A DNA stretch of 64,000 bases, taken from positions 1 to 64,000 of the forward strand of contig JAFYOI010000003.1 of assembly GCA_017560255.1 (NCBI GenBank), written 5' to 3'. This stretch comes from Clostridia bacterium. GTDB lineage: Bacteria > Bacillota > Clostridia > Oscillospirales > Acutalibacteraceae. Positions 1-9,913 of the stretch are shown here, piece after piece. The position numbers and the translations under genes are program-made. The notes under the pieces are model-generated. The model saw only the letters and a program-made list of their open reading frames with translations, made no database searches and was not told where the DNA came from. How positions within the stretch are numbered: position 1 is the first letter of the stretch; the number at the start of each line of letters is the position of its first letter.

Positions 1-762
1 AACGCTCAGTCCCCTGTTTTCTGCCCAGTCAACTTTGAGCGCTTCGTTCATTGCCGCTTTGAGTTCAGTTGCTTTTGCGGGTAAATCAGCCGGATGAAGT
101 CCGAGTGCGGACATTGAGCCGAGTGCAGGCTGGAGAGCATCAATAAACTCTGCTTTGAGTTGCTCGTCAATCTCTTCTCTTCTGTATTCATACTCAACGT
201 TACCGCAGAGCCTTGTGTAAAAAAGAAGCGGGTCAGTGATAAGGTATGTATAAGTACCGTTACATCTTACCTTAACGGTCTTTGACATATTGATATCTCT
301 GTTTACAACACGGAACATAATCGGACTCGGTGTGCCGAATTTGTTGCCCAGAATTTCCTTTGTGTTGAAGTAATAAACTCTCTGGTCCTTGCCTGTGTCG
401 CCACCATAAGCAAAACGCTTGCCGATAGTTTTGAAAGTGTTTTTGATACTCTCGCCGAGTTTGCCTGAGAAAAGTGACGGCTCTGTGGAAGTGTCATAAG
501 TAAACTCACCGGGTTCAGCGCAAAATTCAACAATCTTGCCCTGCTCGACGATAATCATACACTGACCGTCAGCAACCGCAATACCTGAGCCATTTGAAAT
601 GATATTGTCCTCACCCTTTGTGTTGGATGAACGACCCGATGTACGCTTTTGTCCTTTTCTCATAAGCACGTCAACGGGGAGCGCGTCACAGTAGAAAAAC
701 TCCTTCCACTGGTCTGCAAGCACGCCACCGATTGCACCTATACCTGCTTTAATAAGTCCCAT
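1..762 (-). CDS. SPFH-domain / virion-core-like protein (YdjI family), 3' end missing
   Basis: Incomplete gene: 254 codons are present and the C-terminus lies beyond the left edge. The protein begins MGLIKAGIGAIGGVLADQW and resembles the SPFH-domain family COG4260 (YdjI-like), which is membrane-associated and in Bacillus is linked to PspA-type membrane stress. The usual C-terminal zinc ribbon of this family, if present, would be outside the window. The start ATG at 762 has AAGGAG 8 bases upstream. It lies 19 bases after the gyrA stop, so it is probably transcribed from the gyrase genes. The family call rests on overall resemblance and is moderately secure; the reading frame is clear. Confidence 0.75.
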   Translation of the reverse strand, partial: MGLIKAGIGAIGGVLADQWKEFFYCDALPVDVLMRKGQKRTSGRSSNTKGEDNIISNGSGIAVADGQCMIIVEQGKIVEFCAEPGEFTYDTSTEPSLFSGKLGESIKNTFKTIGKRFAYGGDTGKDQRVYYFNTKEILGNKFGTPSPIMFRVVNRDINMSKTVKVRCNGTYTYLITDPLLFYTRLCGNVEYEYRREEIDEQLKAEFIDALQPALGSMSALGLHPADLPAKATELKAAMNEALKVDWAENRGLSV

Positions 763-781
763 AATAACAACTCCTTAAAGA

Positions 782-3289
782 TTATTCTTCGGTTGTGGAT
801 GCGGTTGTTTCGGTTGTTTCAGTGGTTTCGGCGTTTTCTGCCGAATCTGTCGTTTCACCCTCATCTTCCTCAGTGGAAGCGGCGGTTGTTGTGAGGGTTA
901 CAAGTTTCTGTCCCTCATCAAGACGCATTACGCGCACGCCCTTTGCGGGACGGGCAAAAGTACTGATTTCATTTGCGTGAACACGAATGATGATACCGTC
1001 GGACGAGATGAGAATAATCTCCTCGTCATCGCGAACAAGACGAACTGCGGCAACTTCACCATATTCACCGACACGGTAGTTGATTACACCCTTACCGCCT
1101 CTTGACTGAACGCGGAAATCGTCCATCTGGCTACGTCTGCCGTAACCGGTTTCACTGACGGTAAGAATTGTACCCTCACCGCTGAGAACTGCCATTCCGA
1201 CAACCTCATCGTTTGCGCCAAGTTGAATTGCACGAACGCCACGCGCCGTTCTGCCGATTGAGCGCGCATCGTTTTCATTAAATCTTATGCACATACCTTT
1301 GCGGGTAGCAACAAGCAAATCGCTCTCGCCATCGGTAATCTGTGCCCAGGCAAGTTCATCGCCCTCGTCAAGAGAAATTGCGATAATACCGCCCTTACGA
1401 ACGTTGCCGTAGAGGGAAAGTTTCGTCCTCTTGATAACGCCCTGTCTTGTGACCATACACAAATAGGAATCGTCGTCAAAGTCGGGCAAACGAATCATTG
1501 AAGTAACCTTTTCATCCTGCGCAAGCGGGAGAAGGTTTACGATATTCATACCCTTTGAGGTACGGCTGCCCTCGGGCACTTCGTAACACTTGAGTTTGTA
1601 AACCTTACCGAAATTGGTAAAGAACATAATATAGTTATGAGTATTGCAGGTAAACATTGTTTCCGCAATATCTTCTTCGCGGCGGGTCATACCCTTTACA
1701 CCCTTACCGCCACGGCGCTGCAAGTGGTAAGCCTCAACGGGCTGGCGCTTGATGTAGCCGAGGGTTGTAAGTGTGAGCACACATTCCTCCTGCGGAATGA
1801 GGTCTTCAATATCAACTTCACCGCTGACGGGAAGAATTTCTGTGCGGCGGTCATCGCCGAATTTTTCGGAGATTTCAAGTGCCTCTGTCTTTACGATTGC
1901 AAGAACTTTGTTCTCATCGGCAAGAATCTCAACGAATTCACGGATTTTCTCTTTGAGAGCCGCCAATTCTTCCTCAATCTTAATTCTCTCCATACCCGTA
2001 AGTTGACCGAGTCGCATTTTTACAATTTCGCTCGCCTGAATATCATCAAGTCCGAAGCGCTCCATAAGAGCCGCTTTACCTTCGGGAATATTCTTGGAAG
2101 CACGCAAGATTGCAATAACTTCATCAATGAAGTCAAGAGCGATTACAAAACCCTCCAAAATATGAGCCTTTTCTCTCGCCTTTTTCAAATCGTAATTCGT
2201 ACGTCTTACGATAATCTCACACTGATGCCTGATGTAGCATCGGAGCATCTCTTTAAGTGAGAGGATTTTCGGCTGACCGTCAACAAGGACAAGTTGAATT
2301 ACGCCGAAAGTAACCTGAAGTTGAGTGTAGGAATAAAGTTGATTGAGCACAACCTGCGGATTTGCATCACGCTTCAGGTCAATCTGGATTTTCATTCCCT
2401 GCTTTGAGGAGTAGTCGTTGATGTCGGCAATACCCTCAATTCTCTTATCTTTTACAAGGTCGGCAATACTCTCAATAAGTCGCGCCTTATTTACCTGATA
2501 CGGAAGTTCGGTAACGATAATTGAGTTACGGTTGCCGTTTTCCTGAATTTCAGCCTTTGCACGAACAGTGATTTTGCCCCTGCCGGTTGCATAAGCGGCA
2601 CGGATTCCCTTGTAACCCATAATCATACCTGCGGTGGGGAAATCGGGGCCCTTGATATGCTCCATAAGTTCGTCAAGTTCAGCCTCGGGGTTGTCAATAA
2701 GACAGCACATTCCGTTGATAACCTCACGCATATTGTGGGGCGGAATATTAGTCGCCATACCAACGGCAATACCCGTTGAGCCGTTTACAAGCAGATTGGG
2801 ATATCTTGACGGCAGAACGCTCGGCTCTTTAAGACGGTCGTCGTAGTTAGTAACAAAATCAACCGTTTCCTTATCAATATCGGTCATCATCTTAACCGAA
2901 ATTTTGCTCATTTTAGCCTCGGTATAACGGTAAGCAGCGGGCGGGTCACCGTCCACACTACCGAAGTTACCCTGACCGTCAACGAGCATATAGCGCATTG
3001 AGAAATTCTGCGCCATTCTTACGAGCGCATCGTAAACGGAAGCGTCACCGTGGGGGTGGTATCTACCAAGTACGGAACCTACCGTATCCGCACACTTTCT
3101 GTACGGGCCCTCGGGGTGAAGTGAGTTTTCGTACATTGTATAGAGAATTCTTCTGTGAACGGGTTTAAGTCCGTCCCTTACATCCGGAAGTGCTCTGGCA
3201 ACGATAACCGACATTGAGTAGTCAATAAACGATTTTCGCATTTCATCGCTGATTTCAACATCAACAACCTGATTTTTTTCAAAATCCAT
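782..3289 (-). CDS. gyrA: DNA gyrase subunit A
   Basis: Breaks and rejoins DNA for ATP-driven negative supercoiling, as an A2B2 complex with GyrB. The N-terminal winged-helix core carries the catalytic tyrosine (AAYRYTE, Tyr122), and the C-terminal beta-pinwheel carries the GyrA box QRRGGKG. The tail is acidic and rich in Thr and Glu. I start at ATG 3289, because AGGTGA lies 5 bases before it; an upstream GTG at 3298 overlaps that ribosome site. From this Met the numbering equals E. coli. The quinolone pocket reads [10 protein letters not shown], with Ala at position 83 and Asp at 87, so the usual Ser/Thr83 is missing (see findings). It lies downstream of gyrB, separated by one small gene. 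Confidence 0.97.
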   Translation of the reverse strand: MDFEKNQVVDVEISDEMRKSFIDYSMSVIVARALPDVRDGLKPVHRRILYTMYENSLHPEGPYRKCADTVGSVLGRYHPHGDASVYDALVRMAQNFSMRYMLVDGQGNFGSVDGDPPAAYRYTEAKMSKISVKMMTDIDKETVDFVTNYDDRLKEPSVLPSRYPNLLVNGSTGIAVGMATNIPPHNMREVINGMCCLIDNPEAELDELMEHIKGPDFPTAGMIMGYKGIRAAYATGRGKITVRAKAEIQENGNRNSIIVTELPYQVNKARLIESIADLVKDKRIEGIADINDYSSKQGMKIQIDLKRDANPQVVLNQLYSYTQLQVTFGVIQLVLVDGQPKILSLKEMLRCYIRHQCEIIVRRTNYDLKKAREKAHILEGFVIALDFIDEVIAILRASKNIPEGKAALMERFGLDDIQASEIVKMRLGQLTGMERIKIEEELAALKEKIREFVEILADENKVLAIVKTEALEISEKFGDDRRTEILPVSGEVDIEDLIPQEECVLTLTTLGYIKRQPVEAYHLQRRGGKGVKGMTRREEDIAETMFTCNTHNYIMFFTNFGKVYKLKCYEVPEGSRTSKGMNIVNLLPLAQDEKVTSMIRLPDFDDDSYLCMVTRQGVIKRTKLSLYGNVRKGGIIAISLDEGDELAWAQITDGESDLLVATRKGMCIRFNENDARSIGRTARGVRAIQLGANDEVVGMAVLSGEGTILTVSETGYGRRSQMDDFRVQSRGGKGVINYRVGEYGEVAAVRLVRDDEEIILISSDGIIIRVHANEISTFARPAKGVRVMRLDEGQKLVTLTTTAASTEEDEGETTDSAENAETTETTETTASTTEE

Positions 3290-3301
3290 TTCAATCACCT
3301 T

Positions 3302-3862
3302 TTAATATTTCAGTTTAGGTACTCTCGTCTTGCCTTTTAATTTACCTTGTTCGTACACAGCGCCCGTTGCAAACCACAAATCGAGCGTTGTTTTTTCATT
3401 GGGATCGAGTTCACTGAACGGAATAAAGAATCCGCCGTATCCGTCCTTGAATATGTAAAAATCTTCAAAAATTGTAAAATTTACCGTTCCGTCAAGTTTT
3501 ATGCTTCTTTCCTCTCCGTTGACAACCGCGTTTATCCCGTCCTTTGTTATTGTGACGTCAACAATATGGTCATCGGCAAAGAGGTAACTGTCTTTCTTTT
3601 TGATATAAATAACCACAAAAAGCGCACACAGCAAAAGCGACACGCCCGAAAGACAAATCATAATTGTTTTCATCCAGTTTTCTCCGAAATAGAAAAATCC
3701 GAGAAACGTGACAACCGCCATAAATCCGAAAATTCCTATCTGTGCAATCTTTCTGTCCTTGCGGAGAAAACGTTTATCGGCAACAACGTGCATAAAAATC
3801 GAAACGAAACCTTTGATTATGCCGTAACGCAGTGTGATACTGCTTCTGTCCTCGTTAAACAT
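3302..3862 (-). CDS. Small membrane protein, possibly YcxB-like
   Basis: A 186-residue protein with two hydrophobic segments (about residues 42-60 and 66-86) and a C-terminal soluble domain of roughly 95 residues. The end of that domain (FEDFYIFKDGYGGFFIPFSE) has the look of YcxB-like domains found in many Firmicutes membrane proteins; that family call is tentative. AAAGGGG lies 6 bases before the ATG. It sits between gyrB and gyrA with gaps of only 12 bases on each side, so it is almost certainly co-transcribed with gyrase, although nothing in it suggests a topoisomerase role. Confidence 0.8.
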   Translation of the reverse strand: MFNEDRSSITLRYGIIKGFVSIFMHVVADKRFLRKDRKIAQIGIFGFMAVVTFLGFFYFGENWMKTIMICLSGVSLLLCALFVVIYIKKKDSYLFADDHIVDVTITKDGINAVVNGEERSIKLDGTVNFTIFEDFYIFKDGYGGFFIPFSELDPNEKTTLDLWFATGAVYEQGKLKGKTRVPKLKY

Positions 3863-3874
3863 CCGTTACCCCTT

Positions 3875-5893
<2,019 letters not shown>

Positions 5894-6262
5894 TTAAATT
5901 CTGACGTTTTTTATAAACCAATCAATGTATTCACAAACACCGTCAAAATTATCATTGATTTCTTTATTGGAAATTCTGATTACTGTCAGGTCACGATCCT
6001 CTAACTTTTCCGTCCTGACTTTATCTTTTAATAAACCTTTTTCTTCATAATGTTGAGAACCATCAATTTCAATAATCAATCTTATTTCGTGGCAATAAAA
6101 ATCAACAATGTAATTATCTATTACCTTCTGTCTTAAAAAACGCAAAGAATGTTTTGAAAGAAAATCATACCAAAGTCTTTTTTCTTCCTTTGTCTGATTT
6201 TTCCGCAATGTTTTTGCAAGATTTGTCAGACCTTTATTATGTTTGCGCTGCGTTTTTACCAC
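5894..6262 (-). CDS. DUF559 / Vsr-like endonuclease-domain protein, copy 1
   Basis: A 122-residue DUF559 protein related to the very-short-patch-repair and restriction-endonuclease fold. Visible family motifs are LAKTLRKNQTKEEKRLWYD near the start, FLRQKVIDNYIVDFYC in the centre and LIIEIDGSQHYEE, with Asp/Glu residues of the nuclease core. It is a paralogue of the gene at 14951. It interrupts the usual recF-remB-gyrB run and is followed upstream by a 680-base AT-rich gap holding palindromic repeats. Its biological role is not established; single-domain DUF559 genes are common as scattered, apparently mobile copies. Confidence 0.85.
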   Translation of the reverse strand: MVKTQRKHNKGLTNLAKTLRKNQTKEEKRLWYDFLSKHSLRFLRQKVIDNYIVDFYCHEIRLIIEIDGSQHYEEKGLLKDKVRTEKLEDRDLTVIRISNKEINDNFDGVCEYIDWFIKNVRI

Positions 6263-6449
6263 TCCATTTTTTACAATTTTAGTTCATTTGTTATTTTTAA
6301 TTTTAAAAAAATGTAATTGTTATTCTTTCAGGTTAAATTTAAATTTTTTTGACTTTGAAATATTAAATTCAAAATCAACCATTTTTCTTCAATGGTTAAT
6401 TATTTTTAAGTTGTAAATCTGAATTTTTTATTTTGCAAAATTTACTATC

Positions 6450-6500
6450 CCACCACCAACCTGTCGGTTGGTCCCCCTCCCTTTAGGCAAGGGAGGCTGA
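6450..6500. repeat. Palindromic repeat, DUF559-associated type (left unit)
   Basis: Two adjacent stem-loop sequences: CCAACC/GGTTGG and CCCTCC...GGGAGG with TTTAGGCAA between. It pairs in inverted orientation with the unit at 6750-6802. Confidence 0.75.
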
Positions 6501-6749
6501 TGTGTAATTCAAAGCCGGAAAAATTTAAGAAATAAAGAATTATAAAAAATTTGCAATCACAAAAAATCTACAAGCACAAATTTAAAATTTATGAACTGAA
6601 TTTAAAATCTATATATAGGCGGTTAATGAGCGATATTTTTGCCGCCGATTTATATTTTCTTGCTTTACAATCACTAAAAAAATTTATTTTTATAATTAAG
6701 ACATTTTTGTAATCATAAAATTTTTTCTCAAATTACCGTCTTGGTATCA

Positions 6750-6802
6750 GGCCCTCCTTGCCTAAAGGAGGGTGGATTTTTGCAAAGCAAAAAGACGGGA
6801 GG
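6750..6802. repeat. Palindromic repeat, DUF559-associated type (right unit)
   Basis: CCCTCCTTGCCTAAAGGAGGG is a near-perfect palindrome, followed by the palindrome TTTTTGCAAAGCAAAAA. It is the inverse of the 6450-6500 unit about 250 bases away. Confidence 0.75.
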
Positions 6803-6945
6803 ATATTATTTTTCTGTTAAGATTTGATTTTTTAAAAATTTAAAATATTTAAGTCCAAATAAAAATCATCAAAAAATTATTTTGATATTTCTTTTGTTTA
6901 AAAATTTCACTTCATTTCTGTTTTACAAATTCTATATATCAATTT

Positions 6946-7209
6946 TCAAAAACTCAGATTTTTCATTCTCTTTTTGAGAGTTGAGGAAGAAATGGGAGAA
7001 ATATAAACTTTTGCTTTCCCGTCTTTTTTGTCGGCGCAGACAACAAAACTTTTTGGAAGTTCAAAAGAAACGTTGACAACGCGACCCTCTTTTTCCGCCG
7101 CGGTCAGATAATCCCTTGTCACCTTGGAAACGGTTGAAGTATCAAGGTCAAAAATTCCCAATATATCCCCGTCGGAAACGACGGTATCCTGTCCAAGATG
7201 CAAATACAT
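6946..7209 (-). CDS. remB: RemB/YaaB-family extracellular-matrix regulator
   Basis: An 87-residue protein of the DUF370 (RemA/RemB) family. It begins MYLHLGQDTVVSDGDILGIF, with DLDTSTVSKVTRDYL next. RemA-type proteins are DNA-binding regulators of biofilm matrix and osmoprotection genes in Bacillus, and RemB (YaaB) is encoded just after recF there. The position here is the same. The ATG shares its A with the recF stop (TGATG at 7211-7207), so translation is coupled to RecF. The basic C-terminus (STLKKRMKNLSF) is slightly longer than in the shortest family members. Confidence 0.85.
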   Translation of the reverse strand: MYLHLGQDTVVSDGDILGIFDLDTSTVSKVTRDYLTAAEKEGRVVNVSFELPKSFVVCADKKDGKAKVYISPISSSTLKKRMKNLSF

Positions 7210-8300
7210 CAGAAAATCTCTCCGTTCCGCACTTCAAAAATTTTGCAGTTGCCGTCTTTCAGCAAAGTCGGCGGTTCACAACAAGTTATGAACACTTGAT
7301 TTTTTTCAATATTGTTGAATATATATCTCTGGCGTCCCGCATCAAGTTCACTCATCACGTCATCAAGCAGAATTACGGGTGATTCCCCTGTAATTTTTTC
7401 AAGCAGACGCGCCTCAGCAAGTTTCAGAGCAAGCGCACACGAACGCTGTTGACCCTGAGAGCCAAATGAACGCGCGGATTTACCATTGATTTCAATTATA
7501 AGGTCATCTCTGTGCGGTCCGACACAGGTTGAAAGAGAAATAAAATCTTCGTGCCTCATTTTCCGCATAGCGACGAGCATTTTTTCCTGAATGTCCGATA
7601 TATCGTCGCCCTCACCGCACTCATTCTGGCAGTAGCGCAGAGAAATTTCTTCCCTGCCCGACGACAAATCGTTGAATATTTCTTTTAAGTAGGGCATTAA
7701 CTGTTCGATATATTTTTTCCTCTGAACGACAATCCTTGCCCCGACGTAACAAAGCCTTTCTTCCCAAATTTCAAGCAGCATAATGAGGGAAGAATTATGC
7801 CTTGCATCTTTAAGCAGAGCATTTCTCTGTGTAAGCGCTTTTGTGTACTCGGTGACAAGTACCCTGTACCCCGCTTTGAGTTGACACAGAGCGTCGTCAA
7901 TAAAATTTCTTCTCACAACGGGCCCGTCTTTGATAAGCGAAAGATGTACGGGAGAGAAAATTATAATCTTAAAAAATTCAGAGATTTTTTTGAAATTATT
8001 TTCTTTTATTCCGTTGAGAGTAAGGTGTTTTTTTTCTTCAACAAAAATTCTTGCCGAATGTTCACGCATTCCCGCAAAAAAATTGACCTGCAAACTCATC
8101 GAACTACTGTCAAAATTTATTATTTCTTTATCTTTCGCGCCACGGAAACTGCGCATACCGCTAAAAAGCCACATTCCCTCAAGAATATTGGTTTTACCTT
8201 GTGCGTTTTCTCCGAAAATCACGTTTACGTTTTCATCGGCGGTCAATTTAAAATCTTTTAAATTCCGAAGTGACGATGCTGAAAATTCAGTTATTTTCAT
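7209..8300 (-). CDS. recF: DNA replication and repair protein RecF
   Basis: SMC-like ABC ATPase that helps load RecA at single-strand gaps with RecO and RecR. Walker A is GENAQGKTN near residue 31, the ABC signature region is SFGSQGQQRS, and Walker B is VILLDDVMSELD. About 363 residues, normal. ATG 8300 is the likely start, with GAGG 6 bases upstream; a further in-frame TTG at 8312 overlaps this site. It overlaps the end of the S4-domain gene by 14 bases, so the dnaN-yaaA-recF-remB block is tightly coupled. Confidence 0.96.
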   Translation of the reverse strand: MKITEFSASSLRNLKDFKLTADENVNVIFGENAQGKTNILEGMWLFSGMRSFRGAKDKEIINFDSSSMSLQVNFFAGMREHSARIFVEEKKHLTLNGIKENNFKKISEFFKIIIFSPVHLSLIKDGPVVRRNFIDDALCQLKAGYRVLVTEYTKALTQRNALLKDARHNSSLIMLLEIWEERLCYVGARIVVQRKKYIEQLMPYLKEIFNDLSSGREEISLRYCQNECGEGDDISDIQEKMLVAMRKMRHEDFISLSTCVGPHRDDLIIEINGKSARSFGSQGQQRSCALALKLAEARLLEKITGESPVILLDDVMSELDAGRQRYIFNNIEKNQVFITCCEPPTLLKDGNCKIFEVRNGEIF

Positions 8301-8505
8301 CTTTAACCTCAAAGATTTCTCCGTCGAATTCCACCGTATCGCCGGGGCGCACTTTTCGTCCTCTCTCGGTACAGATTTCGCCGTTGTGTCTTACAAGCCC
8401 CTCTTTGATTACAAGTTTCGCCTGTCCACCCGTTGTCATACTCCCTGTAATTTTGAGGAGATTTTCAAGTTTTATAAATTCCGTTGTGATATATACTTTA
8501 CTCAT
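8287..8505 (-). CDS. yaaA: S4-domain RNA-binding protein YaaA/RlbA
   Basis: A 72-residue protein consisting of a single S4-type RNA-binding fold (FIKLENLLKITGSMTTGGQA, then VIKEGLVRHNGE and RPGDTVEF). This small gene between dnaN and recF is conserved in Firmicutes and has been linked to ribosome assembly. It overlaps the dnaN stop by 8 bases and the recF start by 14 bases. Confidence 0.93.
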   Translation of the reverse strand: MSKVYITTEFIKLENLLKITGSMTTGGQAKLVIKEGLVRHNGEICTERGRKVRPGDTVEFDGEIFEVKDENN

Positions 8506-9604
8506 TCTTCAACCTCACAGGTAAGATAAGATAGCAGTAACTGTCGCCCTGCATAGGAGTAATAATCATCGGTAAATTTGCACCCGACATTGAAAGCATA
8601 ATTTCATCATCTTCAATATTATGAAGTGCGTCGAGAAGGTAACGATTGCTGAATCCGATTTCAATTCTCTCGCCCGTGATGTCAGCAAAGAATTTATCCA
8701 TCGCCTTACCTATGCTTGTATTGCAGGAAATTTTTACGCTGTTTTCATTGAAAACACAACGCAGAGCAACCCTGATTTTCTCGTTTGTTACAATTGAGGT
8801 TCTTTCTACACTTTCAGCAAAAACTCGGCGATTTACTTTCGCTTTGATTTTGCCGTCCATTCTTACAACTTTTTCATAATCAAGGAATTCTCCTTCGAGA
8901 AGTCTTGAAATAATCCTGTAATTTTCCGTTTCAAAGACAATGTGCCTTTTCTCAATATAAATTCTGACGGGTTCTTCCTTATCAGAAACAAGTTTGCTAA
9001 CTTCGGAAAGTGTCTTTGCCGGCACAACGAAAGTAAGTTCATTTTCGTTATAACTTATCTTCTCTTTTCTTATTGAGAGCCTGTAACCGTCGGTTGAAAC
9101 AAGTTTTATTTCACCCTCTTTGATATCAAAACAGATACCCTTGTAAATGGGTTTGTTTTCCGTTGAATCAACCGAGAAAATTGTCTGTCTTATCATATTT
9201 TTAATGACGTTCTGAGAAATCTCAATCGGATTATTCATTCTGATATTTGGAACGTCGGGATATTCGTCGGACTTGATTCCAATTATTGAAAAATTACTTT
9301 GTCCGCACTCAATATCAACAATCATTCTCTCATCGGTTTCAATCGTTACTTTCTCCTCGGGAAGTCTTCTGAGAATGTCGCAGAGAAGTTTTGCGTTGAT
9401 AATGATTTCTCCATCCTTTTCAACCTTAGCGTCAACTTCGGTAATAATACCCATATCAAGATCAAAACCCGTAAGTCTTACCTTATCTCCCTTTGCGGAG
9501 AATAAAATACCCTCCAGCGCGGGAATTGAAGTCTTGCCCGAAATTGCGCGTTGAACGTTCTGGCAAGCGGTTGATAATAATTCTGTGTTACAAACAATTT
9601 TCAT
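8498..9604 (-). CDS. dnaN: DNA polymerase III beta sliding clamp
   Basis: Ring-shaped processivity clamp, 368 residues in three repeated domains. It begins MKIVCNTELLSTACQNVQRA and ends with the conserved YLILPVRL. The hydrophobic client pocket would be formed around the second and third domains. The start ATG lacks a ribosome site at normal distance: AAAGGTGG lies at 9633-9640, 28 bases away, with a hairpin between them that would shorten the gap to about 11 bases (see findings). It lies next to dnaA as in most bacteria. Confidence 0.97.
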   Translation of the reverse strand: MKIVCNTELLSTACQNVQRAISGKTSIPALEGILFSAKGDKVRLTGFDLDMGIITEVDAKVEKDGEIIINAKLLCDILRRLPEEKVTIETDERMIVDIECGQSNFSIIGIKSDEYPDVPNIRMNNPIEISQNVIKNMIRQTIFSVDSTENKPIYKGICFDIKEGEIKLVSTDGYRLSIRKEKISYNENELTFVVPAKTLSEVSKLVSDKEEPVRIYIEKRHIVFETENYRIISRLLEGEFLDYEKVVRMDGKIKAKVNRRVFAESVERTSIVTNEKIRVALRCVFNENSVKISCNTSIGKAMDKFFADITGERIEIGFSNRYLLDALHNIEDDEIMLSMSGANLPMIITPMQGDSYCYLILPVRLKNE

Positions 9605-9913
9605 AAGCGTGGGTAGAAAAAATCTACCGGACCCACCTTTCTTATATTTTCCTCTATCTTTATAAAAAGAAAGAAAGAAAAGATTAATTTAATAGTAGTA
9701 ATAATAAGGGGCGTTGAATATGTTGAAAGATTCAAAATGGCTTGTACAATCAAGCCTTGTCCTAAAAAATCAGGTGTTGAATATGAAAACGAATAAATTT
9801 CAGCAAATATTGAGAAATTTTTCCATCATTACTTATCAACGTTCTTTACAGTTGAAACTGTTAAAAGTAAGATTGTTTTTCAATGTATTCAACGGGAATG
9901 TTGAAAGAATTTT
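9605..9913. other. oriC: Candidate replication origin (dnaA-dnaN interval)
   Basis: A 309-base gap without a convincing gene between dnaA and dnaN, a common site of the origin in Firmicutes. Six nonamers fit YWWTCAACR, on both strands: 9712-9720, 9721-9729, 9775-9783, 9833-9841 (TTATCAACG), 9886-9894 and 9899-9907. They resemble the DnaA box TTATCCACA but consistently carry A instead of C at position 6. The 9660-9710 part is very AT-rich (AAGAAAGAAAAGATTAATTT) and could serve as an unwinding element. Gene direction switches on the other side of dnaA. The call is inference from gene context and motif clustering. Confidence 0.6.
9609..9636 (-). promoter_or_regulatory. Hairpin between ribosome site and dnaN start
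   Basis: GGTAGA (9612-9617) and TCTACC (9623-9628) form a perfect 6-bp stem with a five-base loop. GTGGG and CCCAC outside give an alternative longer stem. The purine-rich AAAGGTGG (9633-9640) lies just upstream and the dnaN ATG 4-7 bases downstream of the hairpin. Confidence 0.55.

Larger units (their letters stand above)
6263..6945. other. AT-rich intergenic gap with inverted palindromic repeats
   Basis: No gene is visible in this 683-base, very AT-rich stretch. It holds two palindromic blocks in opposite orientation. One is at 6450-6500 (CCACCAACCTGTCGGTTGG, then CCCTCCCTTTAGGCAAGGG). The other is at 6750-6802 (CCCTCCTTGCCTAAAGGAGGG, then TTTTTGCAAAGCAAAAA). CTTTAGGCAAGG in the first is the inverse of CCTTGCCTAAAGG in the second. 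Related palindromes flank the second DUF559 gene. Confidence 0.8.

Noticed and set aside
3298-3298. GTG at 3298 as the gyrA start
   Set aside because: It lies within the AGGTGA ribosome site that serves ATG 3289, and the later start restores E. coli numbering of the key residues.
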